A stretch of DNA of 49,386 bases from positions 1 through 49,386 of the forward strand of contig CANRWA010000028.1 in the NCBI GenBank assembly GCA_947643415.1. The letters are read 5' to 3'. Numbering within the stretch: position 1 is the first letter of the stretch; the number at the start of each line of letters is the position of its first letter. Shown here piece after piece: positions 1 through 9,244 of the stretch. The notes under the pieces were generated by a model that was not told the DNA's origin, did not search any database, and saw nothing but the letters and a program-made list of their open reading frames with translations. A program made the translations under genes and the position numbers. Source of the DNA: an uncultured Clostridia bacterium (GTDB taxonomy: Bacteria; Bacillota; Clostridia; Lachnospirales; Lachnospiraceae).

Positions 1-22
1 ACACTCATTTTTTGCAAACCCG

Positions 23-2341
23 CTATTTGTTACTTAACAGGAATGCTCCCTCTTTAAACACCCTGTTCAGATACCACAATCCATCCTCATCCTGCCGTGT
101 GGTAATCTTTGGAAATGTCTCTCTGAGGATAGTCAGGTCCTCACTGCAGTCAGCACAGATGGTAAGTAAAAGATCATTGCCCTGCATCTCCAGGCAAAGC
201 AGAATGGCTGAAATCGTGTCGATGCCCTCTTCTATGACTGCCTCAAAAACATCGTACACAACGCCTGCCGTTTCCGTCAGGAATCTTTCACAGTCCATAA
301 TCTGCACAGCGCATTCCACTCCATAAAGCTTAAGGTTCTCTTTGAATTCCCTGATGCCGAGAAGGAGCTCCTCTTTGCAGATACCCTTTTTCTGGCCAGA
401 GACAACGATAAGGTCGCTGCGGCGTTTGATGTATGTGCCAACGATCACGATTTTTCCAAGCAGGCATTTTGCCTTGTCAAGATCTTCTGTCTGCCGAAGC
501 TGTGTTGTCAATTTCCGAAGCATGACAACCTGTGATGCCGTCTGTTTCTCCACCAGATCATAAAGCCTGTTTTCCTCCTCCAAATGCAGCCGGTAAGCTT
601 TTTGCTCTGCCTCTGCCCTCAGGACATCTCCTGTATCACAGAGTTCTTCCCGTGTCATTTCCAGTTCCTTCTGCACAGAAAGAAGCTCTGATACGTTCTC
701 CTGCCAGTAAATATGGCCGCCGCGGATGGCTGCCCCTGATAACCGCACAGACTGCTCCAGCATAACAGGTGCCGTATCTGCCTGCACCAGTATTTCTTTC
801 GGAACCGTCCCCAGCCCCTCCGAAGCATAACAGACCTGATGCTCCCGGTCAGTAAGCTGCACGGTGATGGCAGCGCTCTGAAACAAGTTTTCATAGGTAA
901 TATTCGTCTGAAACAACCCACTTTCTATCACTAATTCAAATAAAACCGCCACCATCAGACAACCGGATGCAGTCATATCATTCAGATAATTGCGAACAAA
1001 ACTTCCATCCACAAAATACATGACTCCATAAATGATCATTAAGATCACACACAAAAACAACAGCGGTGTAAACTTTTTCCGTCTGGGAATGCGGCATTTG
1101 TGTACCATGATCACACTGGCCACAACGACACACAACACAATCAGCGCCATAATCAGATAATATCCTGTTTCATGGGTACAGGATGCATTGGTCCAGGGGA
1201 CACCTTCCGGAAATGAAAAGACAATCTGGTGCATATCATTCGTCAGGACAAGCAAAATCAACATCGCTCCTATTCCAAGCAGAAATATTCCCCCTTTACC
1301 CAGTCTGACATTTTCACCCCCGCCTGCCATGATCGCTATATTCAGGCCCAGAACAGTAATCAGGATCTGGGGGATATAATAGGCATACCACAGATACCTC
1401 ACGACCGTGACATGATCCATGAATACCAGATGCTTAACACTACTCAAAGCAATCCAGAACACAAGGAGCATAGAAACCCCGCCAAAACAGCGTCTTGTCA
1501 CCTTTTGAATGATGCCATGACAGACACTACGTCCCCATGCGTAATACATTCCCATATAAATAAAGCTGCGGATCAAGCTGAAAAAATAATATTCCGGATC
1601 TCCGGGCATTACAAATTTGCAGGCCAGCGCAATACCTACGCCAGTAAATACCATCGTCCAGACACAGATGACCCGACGCTTGATATTATACTTCCGAAAC
1701 ACACTGTACAACACTAAGACCAGCGATTCCGACAAGATATAGGCAACGGAGAGAAATTCAAATCTGTGGGGGCAAAACTGTTCGACCAGCCAGACTATAA
1801 TGTCAATAAACACGGCGGACAGCAAAATGATTGCCGGAATACGATTGGAAACCTTGTTTTTTTTCATCGAAAAGGCAATGGCCGCGAGCATTGCCGCAAA
1901 ATATAGAAATAGATAAATATAATACAATATATGAAGCGGACCATATTCTCTCACAAGCAGTGCTGTGCCATTCACAATTTCAAACGAAACTGTCCTGTAA
2001 TACACAGTCAGATATCCGGGGCTTGCAGCAATAGCAAGGACAACAAACCCAATAACGGACAATACCACTGGAAACCATTTGGGATAACGTACTCCGCAGA
2101 TATTTAAAATGATCATCAGCATAAAAAAGGGCAGAAAAACATTGCCGGCATACGCAATCCTGTTCGATAAAAGCGCAAAATCAAGCGTCTCTGACACAGA
2201 CAGCAAAAAATACCCAAGATTCGCAACAAAGACTGATACAAATAACAACCGCAGCCAAATCTCTTTTTTTCTGTCAACAATAATACATGCACCGAGCAAA
2301 ACCAGTGCAGTTATACTAATTACACCATATGTCAGAGACAT
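23..2341 (-). CDS. Multi-pass membrane sensor, degenerate histidine-kinase-like
   Basis: About 772 residues. The ATG at 2341 is chosen because GGAGGT lies 6 bases upstream; an upstream in-frame extension has no ribosome site. The N-terminal half is very hydrophobic, with a first block of about seven segments (residues ~1-215) resembling the 7TM sensor region of histidine kinases, then a second membrane block to about residue 480. A charged, coiled-coil-like stretch follows (~560-620), then a cytoplasmic domain shaped like a DHp/ATPase pair. I see no clear phospho-acceptor His motif and no N- or G-box, so it may be a pseudokinase. Stop is TAG. Any partner regulator would lie left of the window. 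Ligand unknown. Confidence 0.7.
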   Translation of the reverse strand: MSLTYGVISITALVLLGACIIVDRKKEIWLRLLFVSVFVANLGYFLLSVSETLDFALLSNRIAYAGNVFLPFFMLMIILNICGVRYPKWFPVVLSVIGFVVLAIAASPGYLTVYYRTVSFEIVNGTALLVREYGPLHILYYIYLFLYFAAMLAAIAFSMKKNKVSNRIPAIILLSAVFIDIIVWLVEQFCPHRFEFLSVAYILSESLVLVLYSVFRKYNIKRRVICVWTMVFTGVGIALACKFVMPGDPEYYFFSLIRSFIYMGMYYAWGRSVCHGIIQKVTRRCFGGVSMLLVFWIALSSVKHLVFMDHVTVVRYLWYAYYIPQILITVLGLNIAIMAGGGENVRLGKGGIFLLGIGAMLILLVLTNDMHQIVFSFPEGVPWTNASCTHETGYYLIMALIVLCVVVASVIMVHKCRIPRRKKFTPLLFLCVILMIIYGVMYFVDGSFVRNYLNDMTASGCLMVAVLFELVIESGLFQTNITYENLFQSAAITVQLTDREHQVCYASEGLGTVPKEILVQADTAPVMLEQSVRLSGAAIRGGHIYWQENVSELLSVQKELEMTREELCDTGDVLRAEAEQKAYRLHLEEENRLYDLVEKQTASQVVMLRKLTTQLRQTEDLDKAKCLLGKIVIVGTYIKRRSDLIVVSGQKKGICKEELLLGIREFKENLKLYGVECAVQIMDCERFLTETAGVVYDVFEAVIEEGIDTISAILLCLEMQGNDLLLTICADCSEDLTILRETFPKITTRQDEDGLWYLNRVFKEGAFLLSNK

Positions 2342-2604
2342 CCGGCTACCTCCATATTTTACTGTTACCATAATCTTTTCCGATATACCATTATCCGCAT
2401 ATACTACTTTAATATTAGCAAAATTGTTTTGGAAAAACAACTTAGAGAGCACAATTCGCATTTTTGGGGGAACAAATTGCAGACATCAAAATAGGGGGCT
2501 CTATCCTGCTCTGATACCAACAGGTACATACATTTGCCGGCGCCGTTGAGCTAAATGGACTTTCACCACAGAACGTGGGCATGCCCATCATACTAAAAGC
2601 AGTT

Positions 2605-2678
2605 TTTTTCCCTTTCAGGTTATAACTCTCAACAAAGGAAACGACTGGTTTCGGCATCGTCGCCCACCAGTTGGAATA
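2605..2678 (-). pseudogene. Flavodoxin fragment A
   Basis: A short stretch reads NWWATMPKPVVSFVESYNLK, which matches the middle of flavodoxins (the NWW...MP...FLES region before the GK turn). The match ends abruptly after GKK, and the continuing frame is not flavodoxin-like. No N-terminal FMN-binding loop is found upstream. It is a remnant, related to the longer fragment about 230 bases to the right. Confidence 0.55.
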
Positions 2679-2682
2679 GCAG

Positions 2683-2724
2683 AATGGAGCCCGTCTCTGT
2701 TATGCGTTGAAAATACGGGCTTTA
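2683..2724. repeat. Direct repeat copy 1 (paired with 3074-3115)
   Basis: The segment around CGTCTCTGTTATGCGTTGAA recurs with a few changes at about 3074-3115, in each case just upstream (minus strand) of a flavodoxin fragment. It shows that the two fragments come from a duplicated gene. Confidence 0.6.
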
Positions 2725-2838
2725 TAGGTAACTTCCCTATATTACCAGCTCCTCTGGCTGTTTCTGCCAAATTCCACAAATAAAACAAAAGGACAGGCTA
2801 AACCATTCAGCCCATCCTTCTGCCATAATCCAGTTTCT

Positions 2839-3069
2839 CTATTTTATCTTTTTCTTCGCCCACTTCTGCACACTTTTAGCAGACGAATCCGTCAAATCCT
2901 TACCGCTTACTACTTTTGCACCCTTTGCTGCTGCCTTTACACCTTTCATACTGCCGGAGATTCCGCTTCCCCCGCTGGTACAGAATGGCACAATCTTTTT
3001 GCCTTTCAGGTTATGGGACTCCAGAAATGTGCGGACAATCATCGGTTCCTTTCCCCACCATATCAGTAG
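2839..3069 (-). pseudogene. Flavodoxin fragment B (C-terminal half)
   Basis: The frame reads [20 protein letters not shown] and then a [14 protein letters not shown] motif, the typical C-terminal half of a flavodoxin (short-chain FMN electron carrier), followed by a Lys-rich tail. An in-frame TAA lies just before the IWW segment, and no N-terminal half with the FMN phosphate loop is visible. An ATG at 3042 could start a 67-residue peptide, but no good ribosome site precedes it. Judged a 5'-truncated pseudogene. Confidence 0.65.
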
Positions 3070-3251
3070 TTAAAATGGAGCCAGTCTCTGTTATGCGTTG
3101 AAAACATGGGCTTTAACGGCATACAAAAGTGTGTACTGTGTTACTTATCTTTCGTCACGGTTCTTCAATATTCAACTCTATCCATTATAAATATAAGAAT
3201 TTATATGCACAAATGGGCATGGCAATCATCCACACCCATTTCATAGATTAT

Positions 3252-3383
3252 TTAATTTTTATCCTGTAACTTTTCCGTAATTCTTAAAAGTGACCGGCAT
3301 ATCACATCCAACCTTTCTACCCACTTCCACCCTTCACTATTCAGTACTTCCAGGTTTTCAAAAGCTTGGGAATGTCTCTGCAC
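3252..3383 (-). pseudogene. Possible gene remnant, unrecognised
   Basis: A 43-codon frame ending in TAA has coding-like composition (ends in RSLLRITEKLQDKN) but lacks a convincing start, and a TAG lies upstream. Not recognised. The surrounding 3070-3613 stretch otherwise holds only short AT-rich frames. Confidence 0.2.
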
Positions 3384-3613
3384 GCTGCTACAGTTCTTCC
3401 ACTATTCCAAAGCAGATGAAGGTATTATAGGAATATACATTCACAGAAAGCAACAAAAAAACTTTTTATTTATCTAAATCTAACAATATGCACTGTTCTG
3501 TATCTTCGATCATCCCATCGTCCATACACCTCTTTCAAACGAAGAAATAAAGGAGCATAGAATTTTGTCATACTCAAAGTATTGTTTTATTATCATAAAA
3601 CTTAAAAATCCAA

Positions 3614-4636
3614 CTATTTGAATTTTTTGTTCCATTGATTGATTACTTTCTCAACCTCTGCAATTAGCTGTCCCTTATCTGGAATATAGTATGTATATTT
3701 AGATGCAAAGATATTGCTAGATAAACCACCCAACGCATACTCTACTGCCAAAGAATCTTTATCCGTACAAAGTATAATACCTATCGGCTTATTATCTCCC
3801 TCATCATTTACTTCATTCTCATAATAATTCAGATACATATTTAGCTGTCCAACGGCTTCCGGCACCAATTTTGTTGTCTTTAATTCAATAATTACATATG
3901 ATTTTAATGGTTTGTTATAGAATACCATGTCTGCATAATAATGTATATTATTAATTGTAACCCTCTGCTGCGTACCGACAAACATAAAACCTCTTCCTAA
4001 TTCCAGTAAAAACTTCTCAATTTGCTGTACTAATGCTTTTTCCAAATCACTTTCTACTATCGGCTTATCTTCTGGTATGCCTAAAAACTCAAACACATAT
4101 GGATCTTTTATAATATCTTTTGGCTTTGTAATTTCAATACCATTCGATGCTAAATTCAATACTTCCTGCTTATTGACCTCCCCCTTCGACAAGAGCAAAC
4201 GCTCATATAAAGAAGTATTAATCTGCCTTTTTAATTCTCTGACAGACCAACTTGAGTTAATAGCTTCATTTTCATAAAAACTGCGTTTATCTTTATCTGA
4301 AATAGTTAGAAGTTCGCAATAATGTGTCCAGCTCAATTTGCCAGTCACTGACTGGCAATTCTCATAATTCAAATAGAATGCTCTCATATTTTGCAAATTT
4401 GATCTGGAGAAGCCTTTACCAAATTCACTTGTTAAAACTTTTGATAACTGTTTTAATGTTTGTTCTCCGTATCTAGCACGAATACTCTCGTTCTGCTCAT
4501 ATCGAACAATAATTTCCCCAATCTTCCAATAAGAAATAATCAATTCATTGTTTACTTCTTTCGCAATATTACTTCGTGCAGTATCAAGAATATTCTTTAT
4601 TTCATTAATCAACGGATGTATTAATTGATTGTCCAT
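3614..4636 (-). CDS. YhcG/DUF1016-family PD-(D/E)XK nuclease
   Basis: About 340 residues. The ATG at 4636 has AAGGGA 9 bases upstream and is preferred over an upstream TTG. The N-terminal half (to ~160) is the DUF1016_N helical domain (IISYWKIGEIIVRYEQ, ARYGEQ, FSRSNLQNMRAFY). The C-terminal half is the YhcG nuclease fold, with the acidic D in YADMVFYN and the E-x-K in IIELKT. It begins 65 bases after gajB on the same strand, so it is probably co-transcribed with the Gabija pair. Members of this family are often found in defence or restriction loci. Base composition is as AT-rich as gajAB, suggesting joint acquisition. Confidence 0.85.
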   Translation of the reverse strand: MDNQLIHPLINEIKNILDTARSNIAKEVNNELIISYWKIGEIIVRYEQNESIRARYGEQTLKQLSKVLTSEFGKGFSRSNLQNMRAFYLNYENCQSVTGKLSWTHYCELLTISDKDKRSFYENEAINSSWSVRELKRQINTSLYERLLLSKGEVNKQEVLNLASNGIEITKPKDIIKDPYVFEFLGIPEDKPIVESDLEKALVQQIEKFLLELGRGFMFVGTQQRVTINNIHYYADMVFYNKPLKSYVIIELKTTKLVPEAVGQLNMYLNYYENEVNDEGDNKPIGIILCTDKDSLAVEYALGGLSSNIFASKYTYYIPDKGQLIAEVEKVINQWNKKFK

Positions 4637-4701
4637 TCTAAAGTATCCCTTCAAATTTTAATTATATAAAATATATACAAGTTACGTTATTGTATATGTC
4701 A

Positions 4702-6312
4702 CTACATCTTCTTCACATTTTCTTCCCCAAAAAGTTCCTTAGCTTTTTCGATAACAGAGCTTGTTGGATTAGGATAATATACTATTAAATTGTTTTTCGC
4801 ACGAGAACAGCACACATAGAAAATTCTCTCTGTTCTCTGAATAACAGATTCTTTACCCTGAGTTTGTTCAAAATAATATTTGAAATTGTAATTATTCCAT
4901 CTTCCATTATCCATCACCACAAGCACATTTTCAAATTCAGCTCCTTTAATACCATGCTGCGTAGAATATGGAGAGTAACTATTATAATATGAAAAATAGG
5001 ACATAAGCTGTGTTGATGGCAAAATTTTCACTTTATCATATATTTCACTATATTTTTCTACATACGCCTCAAATTTATCGTCTTTTCTAAGAAACTTTTC
5101 TTTATCAAAGCATTCAATCATATCCCCTATAGTACCTGTCTCTATGCCACTTTCAATATCAGATAACGCCTTACTTATAGATTGCTTGTCTGCATTAGTT
5201 TTGATTTTTTTCTGTAATGATTCCAGAACTACTGAATAACATTTATTATTATAATGATATATAATATTCCCCATTCTTAGCAAATGTTTGGCTAGATAGT
5301 CTGGTTCATTTCCTATAATTCTATCTGAAATTGGAAATGCCGCCAATAATTCGGCAAACCCTAAACGGACTGCACTCAATCTATGTGTTAAAAATAAGAT
5401 TTTTGTTTCTTCAAAACTTTCAAAATTCCAACCTTCTGAATATTCACTTGCCTGAAAAGTCTCTAAATCAAAGTTCTTGTCTGAATAAAGAAAAATAGCC
5501 GAACCAACTTTATTTTCTATTGTTCCATCTTCATTTTTCTTTGCTGGCTCCTGCTTTATATCAGATCGTAACCGATTCAGTAAATTAATAACTTTTACAG
5601 AGCAGCGATAATTATCCGCCTTTCTGATCTCAGTAACATCCTTTGAATCAATATACGTCTGTATATTTCCTATTCCTGTATCATAAATGGATTGCATCCT
5701 ATCGCCAAAGAAACCAATACACAATGATTGTTTTGCTGTTTCTTTTATATGCTTTAAAAATATTTCAATTACAGACACCTGTGTATCTTGATATTCATCA
5801 ATTAAAATATAATCATACTTATCACAAAGTATTTTTGATAGCATTGGATATGATGCAAACATATAATTGGCAATTTTTAATACATCATCATGAGATATGA
5901 TTCCATTTTGTAAATCCCTGTAATTTTGATATTGAACAACGTCAAAATCTGCTTCAGTTATTGGTTTGTCTCCAGAATAACTGATTGTAAGACCGCATTC
6001 TGCAGAATCTCCTGAAACCAACTCTACTAATGTCTGTTTTAAGTTTTTTTGATAGTCCTTTAGTTCTTCCCACAAAAAATCATGAATTGTCGAAACATGA
6101 AGCTTTGAATAAGGGGAGCGTTCTCTGATCTCATCCGCTGCCACGTTCGTGTATGTTATACAAGCTACCTGTACCTTCGGATTTCTGTCAAAAATATAAT
6201 GAAGTGTTTGCACTAAGGTATACGTTTTCCCACTTCCAGCACCACCACTTAGCAAAAAATTGTTTTTTCTATCCAAACATGCACATACCTGCTCCATCAC
6301 TGTATCAGCCAC
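4702..6312 (-). CDS. gajB: Gabija helicase-like protein GajB (UvrD family)
   Basis: 536 residues starting at a GTG preceded by AAGGAGG, 7 bases away, inside the end of gajA (16-bp overlap, so translation is probably coupled). It is a superfamily 1 helicase: Walker A SGGAGSGKT near residue 25, Walker B with IDEYQDTQ near 170, a GIKGAEF motif near 455, and CCSRAK near the C-terminus. In Gabija systems GajB works with the GajA nuclease, hydrolysing nucleotides during phage attack. The order gajA-gajB and the overlap match that system. Composition is clearly more AT-rich than the ICE genes. Confidence 0.88.
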   Translation of the reverse strand: MADTVMEQVCACLDRKNNFLLSGGAGSGKTYTLVQTLHYIFDRNPKVQVACITYTNVAADEIRERSPYSKLHVSTIHDFLWEELKDYQKNLKQTLVELVSGDSAECGLTISYSGDKPITEADFDVVQYQNYRDLQNGIISHDDVLKIANYMFASYPMLSKILCDKYDYILIDEYQDTQVSVIEIFLKHIKETAKQSLCIGFFGDRMQSIYDTGIGNIQTYIDSKDVTEIRKADNYRCSVKVINLLNRLRSDIKQEPAKKNEDGTIENKVGSAIFLYSDKNFDLETFQASEYSEGWNFESFEETKILFLTHRLSAVRLGFAELLAAFPISDRIIGNEPDYLAKHLLRMGNIIYHYNNKCYSVVLESLQKKIKTNADKQSISKALSDIESGIETGTIGDMIECFDKEKFLRKDDKFEAYVEKYSEIYDKVKILPSTQLMSYFSYYNSYSPYSTQHGIKGAEFENVLVVMDNGRWNNYNFKYYFEQTQGKESVIQRTERIFYVCCSRAKNNLIVYYPNPTSSVIEKAKELFGEENVKKM

Positions 6313-8393
6313 TCTAATCCCTCCTTAATGTATAGTGGTATATTCCATTTTTCGTTCTTTGAACCTCCATACAAAAGAATATCCAATGCAAATGCTGTCT
6401 TACTATTAATACAATCATGTGCCATATTAAAGTAATCATTGCCCAAACTTTCTAATTTATTTCGATTTTTTAGACCAGCAAAGTTATCTTTATTATCTAT
6501 AATAAATTGAAGATTATCACATAAAAAGGCATCTTCAAAACTCCGAGCCTGATATCCATTTGTTTCCTTCTGAAAGATTAATCGTAGATTACCTTCATTG
6601 GATATTTCCCATTTTAAAGTTTCCTCATTATATTTCAAGGTAATTGCTTTTTTGGATAATGCAACAATATCAGACAAATTATTCTTACCAGTAAAAAATT
6701 TAATTGAAGCATTAGACGTAGTAGTTGCTTCTGAATATTTACACTCTACTGCCCTGCCTTTCGAATTAATTTTTGCACAATCTAAATCTGTAACAATCAA
6801 AGTCTTTATTCCTAAAAATCCTAATAGTACAGCAAATATATGAGAATACGCCCCAACTTCAACGACCGAAATATTCTGTGACAGCAAAGGCTCTGTTTGT
6901 AGAATTTCTTCCTTACCAGCTTGTTCCGTTCTAGATTCCTCTAATTTCTGAATTGAATCCGCTTTCTCATCATCCATCTTTTTCATCATAGCTGAAAGAA
7001 GAATTCTCTCTGTATCCCCCTCAATCAAAACTGCTTTATCTGCAAAAAACAGTTCCGCCCGATTAAGTGTAACATATTGTTTTACAAATCTATATGCCCG
7101 CTCCTGTTCTTTCCTTTTTTGATCATCATTTGCATTCACCATTTTAGAATATAAACTCTTCAAACTTCTAGACTTCACACTTGTAACCGTTTCACGATAG
7201 AAGTATTTTATATCTTTGAAGTCACACTGTGAAACCATATGAGATGAATGGGTGCTGATTATTGTCTGCAAAGAGAAATCTTGTCCCAGTTCCTCGCAGT
7301 ATGTTTTCAAAATCTTTTTAATATTGTTGATAAAAATATACTGCATTTGAGGATGCGTATGTGCTTCTGGTTCTTCGATAAATAGCAGATTTAGAGGTGT
7401 CGGATTTTCCTCGTCATTATTTTTCTTGGCCAAATGATTTAACTTAATCCGTATATCAAATATAATTGCAAAAAGATTTAAATAACCAAGTCCATTATAA
7501 TCCTCTGGCAGCAACGTATCCTGATGCTTATATTTAACAGTGGTATTATCTTGAAAAATCTTTTTTTCGCTTAATGTAGACAAAACAGATAATTCTGCCT
7601 CCTTGGGGTTATAAGACATTTGAGCTATCTCATCTACAATCGACAAAAATATTTCTTGATATATACCTGACAGACTCTGATCCGTTTCACTCAATTGTTT
7701 CTGTAATTCCGGGAATTCTGCATCTGACGAAACATTTGCTGCATAATATTTCCCCGCTAATACCGACAACGATTTGCTTTTTCCTTGTTCATTATCTACA
7801 TCGCGCTTTGCCCAAATCGTTTCCATTGAAATAATGGAGCGTACTATTTCATTTGTAATAATTTTAAAATTGCTTTCATTTCCATACTCTAATGCCTTTA
7901 TGCGTATATCAAAATACTTTCTTATATTGTTGCTTACATAATATTGAAAATCCCGCTCAATACCTTTTCCCCTATATTCCGCATAATCTTTCACAAGTTT
8001 TAAATATTTTTCGTATGCTAAAGCATATTCAAATAGTATTACTAAATGTGTTTTAGAACTATCCAAATCTAAGAGAAGTTTCGATGCCGCACCAAGATTG
8101 TCTGTTTGCTTATAGGATATGACAAGTTTTAGGGATAATGCAATTTCATTATATTCTTCTGCTTTTAACACTTTATTCTCTAATTCAAGCATTTTCTGTT
8201 GAACTTCTAAACTAAAGTCTTCAAAAACAAAGTCAGGTTTACTTTCTGTTAAAAATCTTTGCAGTACAATCAAAAAAGAAGTTTTCCCTGAATTATTTTT
8301 TCCAATAACTAAAGACAAAGTATCCTCAAAATCTATGTCTATCTCTTTTAACATTCTGAAATTTCTTATATGAGCTGACTCTACCTTCATCAT
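6297..8393 (-). CDS. gajA: Gabija OLD-family nuclease GajA
   Basis: About 698 residues. The ATG at 8393 sits 5 bases after GGAGGA. The N-terminal ATPase has Walker A GKNNSGKTS at residues 31-39 and a Walker B IEEPEAHTHP near 345, then STHSSH. The C-terminal TOPRIM domain shows VLIEGDTE (metal-binding Glu) near 455 and VTDLDC (Asp pair) near 535. This is the OLD-family layout of GajA, a sequence-specific DNA nicking enzyme held in check by nucleotides. It heads a defence operon with gajB and the YhcG-type nuclease. A good promoter lies just upstream. Confidence 0.88.
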   Translation of the reverse strand: MMKVESAHIRNFRMLKEIDIDFEDTLSLVIGKNNSGKTSFLIVLQRFLTESKPDFVFEDFSLEVQQKMLELENKVLKAEEYNEIALSLKLVISYKQTDNLGAASKLLLDLDSSKTHLVILFEYALAYEKYLKLVKDYAEYRGKGIERDFQYYVSNNIRKYFDIRIKALEYGNESNFKIITNEIVRSIISMETIWAKRDVDNEQGKSKSLSVLAGKYYAANVSSDAEFPELQKQLSETDQSLSGIYQEIFLSIVDEIAQMSYNPKEAELSVLSTLSEKKIFQDNTTVKYKHQDTLLPEDYNGLGYLNLFAIIFDIRIKLNHLAKKNNDEENPTPLNLLFIEEPEAHTHPQMQYIFINNIKKILKTYCEELGQDFSLQTIISTHSSHMVSQCDFKDIKYFYRETVTSVKSRSLKSLYSKMVNANDDQKRKEQERAYRFVKQYVTLNRAELFFADKAVLIEGDTERILLSAMMKKMDDEKADSIQKLEESRTEQAGKEEILQTEPLLSQNISVVEVGAYSHIFAVLLGFLGIKTLIVTDLDCAKINSKGRAVECKYSEATTTSNASIKFFTGKNNLSDIVALSKKAITLKYNEETLKWEISNEGNLRLIFQKETNGYQARSFEDAFLCDNLQFIIDNKDNFAGLKNRNKLESLGNDYFNMAHDCINSKTAFALDILLYGGSKNEKWNIPLYIKEGLEWLIQ

Positions 8394-8429
8394 TCTCCTC
8401 CTCCGTAATGGCATAATGAATCAAAATAA

Positions 8430-8458
8430 ATTATAGCAAAAATATTGCTTTAAACCAA
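8430..8458 (-). promoter_or_regulatory. Promoter of the gajA operon
   Basis: On the minus strand TTGGTT, a 17-base spacer and TATAAT lie about 40 bases before the gajA start codon. The remaining intergenic stretch (8459-8851) shows no gene or notable structure. Confidence 0.55.
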
Positions 8459-8851
8459 TTTTACTTTTAATTTGTCTATATTCAATAATGAGATTCTGTA
8501 CAACACCTATTCAGCCTTGTGATACCACAACACTCCTTCATCTCCTATTACGGAAACTTTTACTATCCAAATCTCATCTCATGCGTCTCTAACTGCAGTC
8601 TTTCATCATAATCACTAATCCTATGAAAGACATCATTAATCTCATTTTCAGATATTTCCCATGCCTATTCCTTATGACCAATAACATCGTAAATCTCCAC
8701 TTAATCCTATTTATACTTTCTTAATTTTAAATTATAATTCACATTTCCGCATTTTTCAATGTTTTTTACCAATTTTTGATATCAAAATCCTAATACTACT
8801 TTTTATCATAACTAACAGGTGTACCATCTGTGCCCTCCTGCTAATCTAACT

Positions 8852-9244
8852 TTACCCCCCTACAGGCTTCTTAATAAAATTCAAATCCTTCCTATCCACC
8901 GCCTTCTGCAGCTTCGCATTCCTTTTCTTCAATTCCTCATTCTCCCTCTGCAGTTCCCTTACTTTCTGCTCCAGCAGTTCAAGACGCCCTTCCATCGCCC
9001 GGTCAATAATCGCTCTGCGGGGATCGATTAACCCTGCCTGATTCTGCACTGCATCATCCATCTCTTTGCGGATGGTCGGATTCTTATAAAAGAACCCTCT
9101 GGAAAGTCCCGTCATTTTCATCAACTTGGGGACGGTGATCCGCTCCTGCCCCATCTGCAGTTCCCGAATTGCTTTCCTTGCCTGTGCAATCTTTTCCTCA
9201 CTCCGCTGTCGGTTCTTGGTAACCATCGTGTCGTATTTGTTCAT
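8852..9244 (-). CDS. TnpC-like transposition accessory protein (DUF6262 type)
   Basis: About 130 residues; the ATG at 9244 follows GTGAGG and lies inside the 3' end of the preceding recombinase gene. The protein is strongly charged. Residues ~10-60 look like a DNA-binding helical region (ITVPKLMKMTGLSRGFFYKN resembles a helix-turn-helix). Residues ~85-125 form a coiled coil rich in Leu, Glu and Lys. Size, fold and position after the recombinases match TnpC of Tn554-like elements, which influences efficiency and orientation of transposition. Confidence 0.7.
   Translation of the reverse strand: MNKYDTMVTKNRQRSEEKIAQARKAIRELQMGQERITVPKLMKMTGLSRGFFYKNPTIRKEMDDAVQNQAGLIDPRRAIIDRAMEGRLELLEQKVRELQRENEELKKRNAKLQKAVDRKDLNFIKKPVGG

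Noticed and set aside
1229..1717. 162-residue plus-strand frame inside the membrane sensor gene
   Set aside because: It is the complement of a well-supported coding region and has no ribosome site or recognisable domain.
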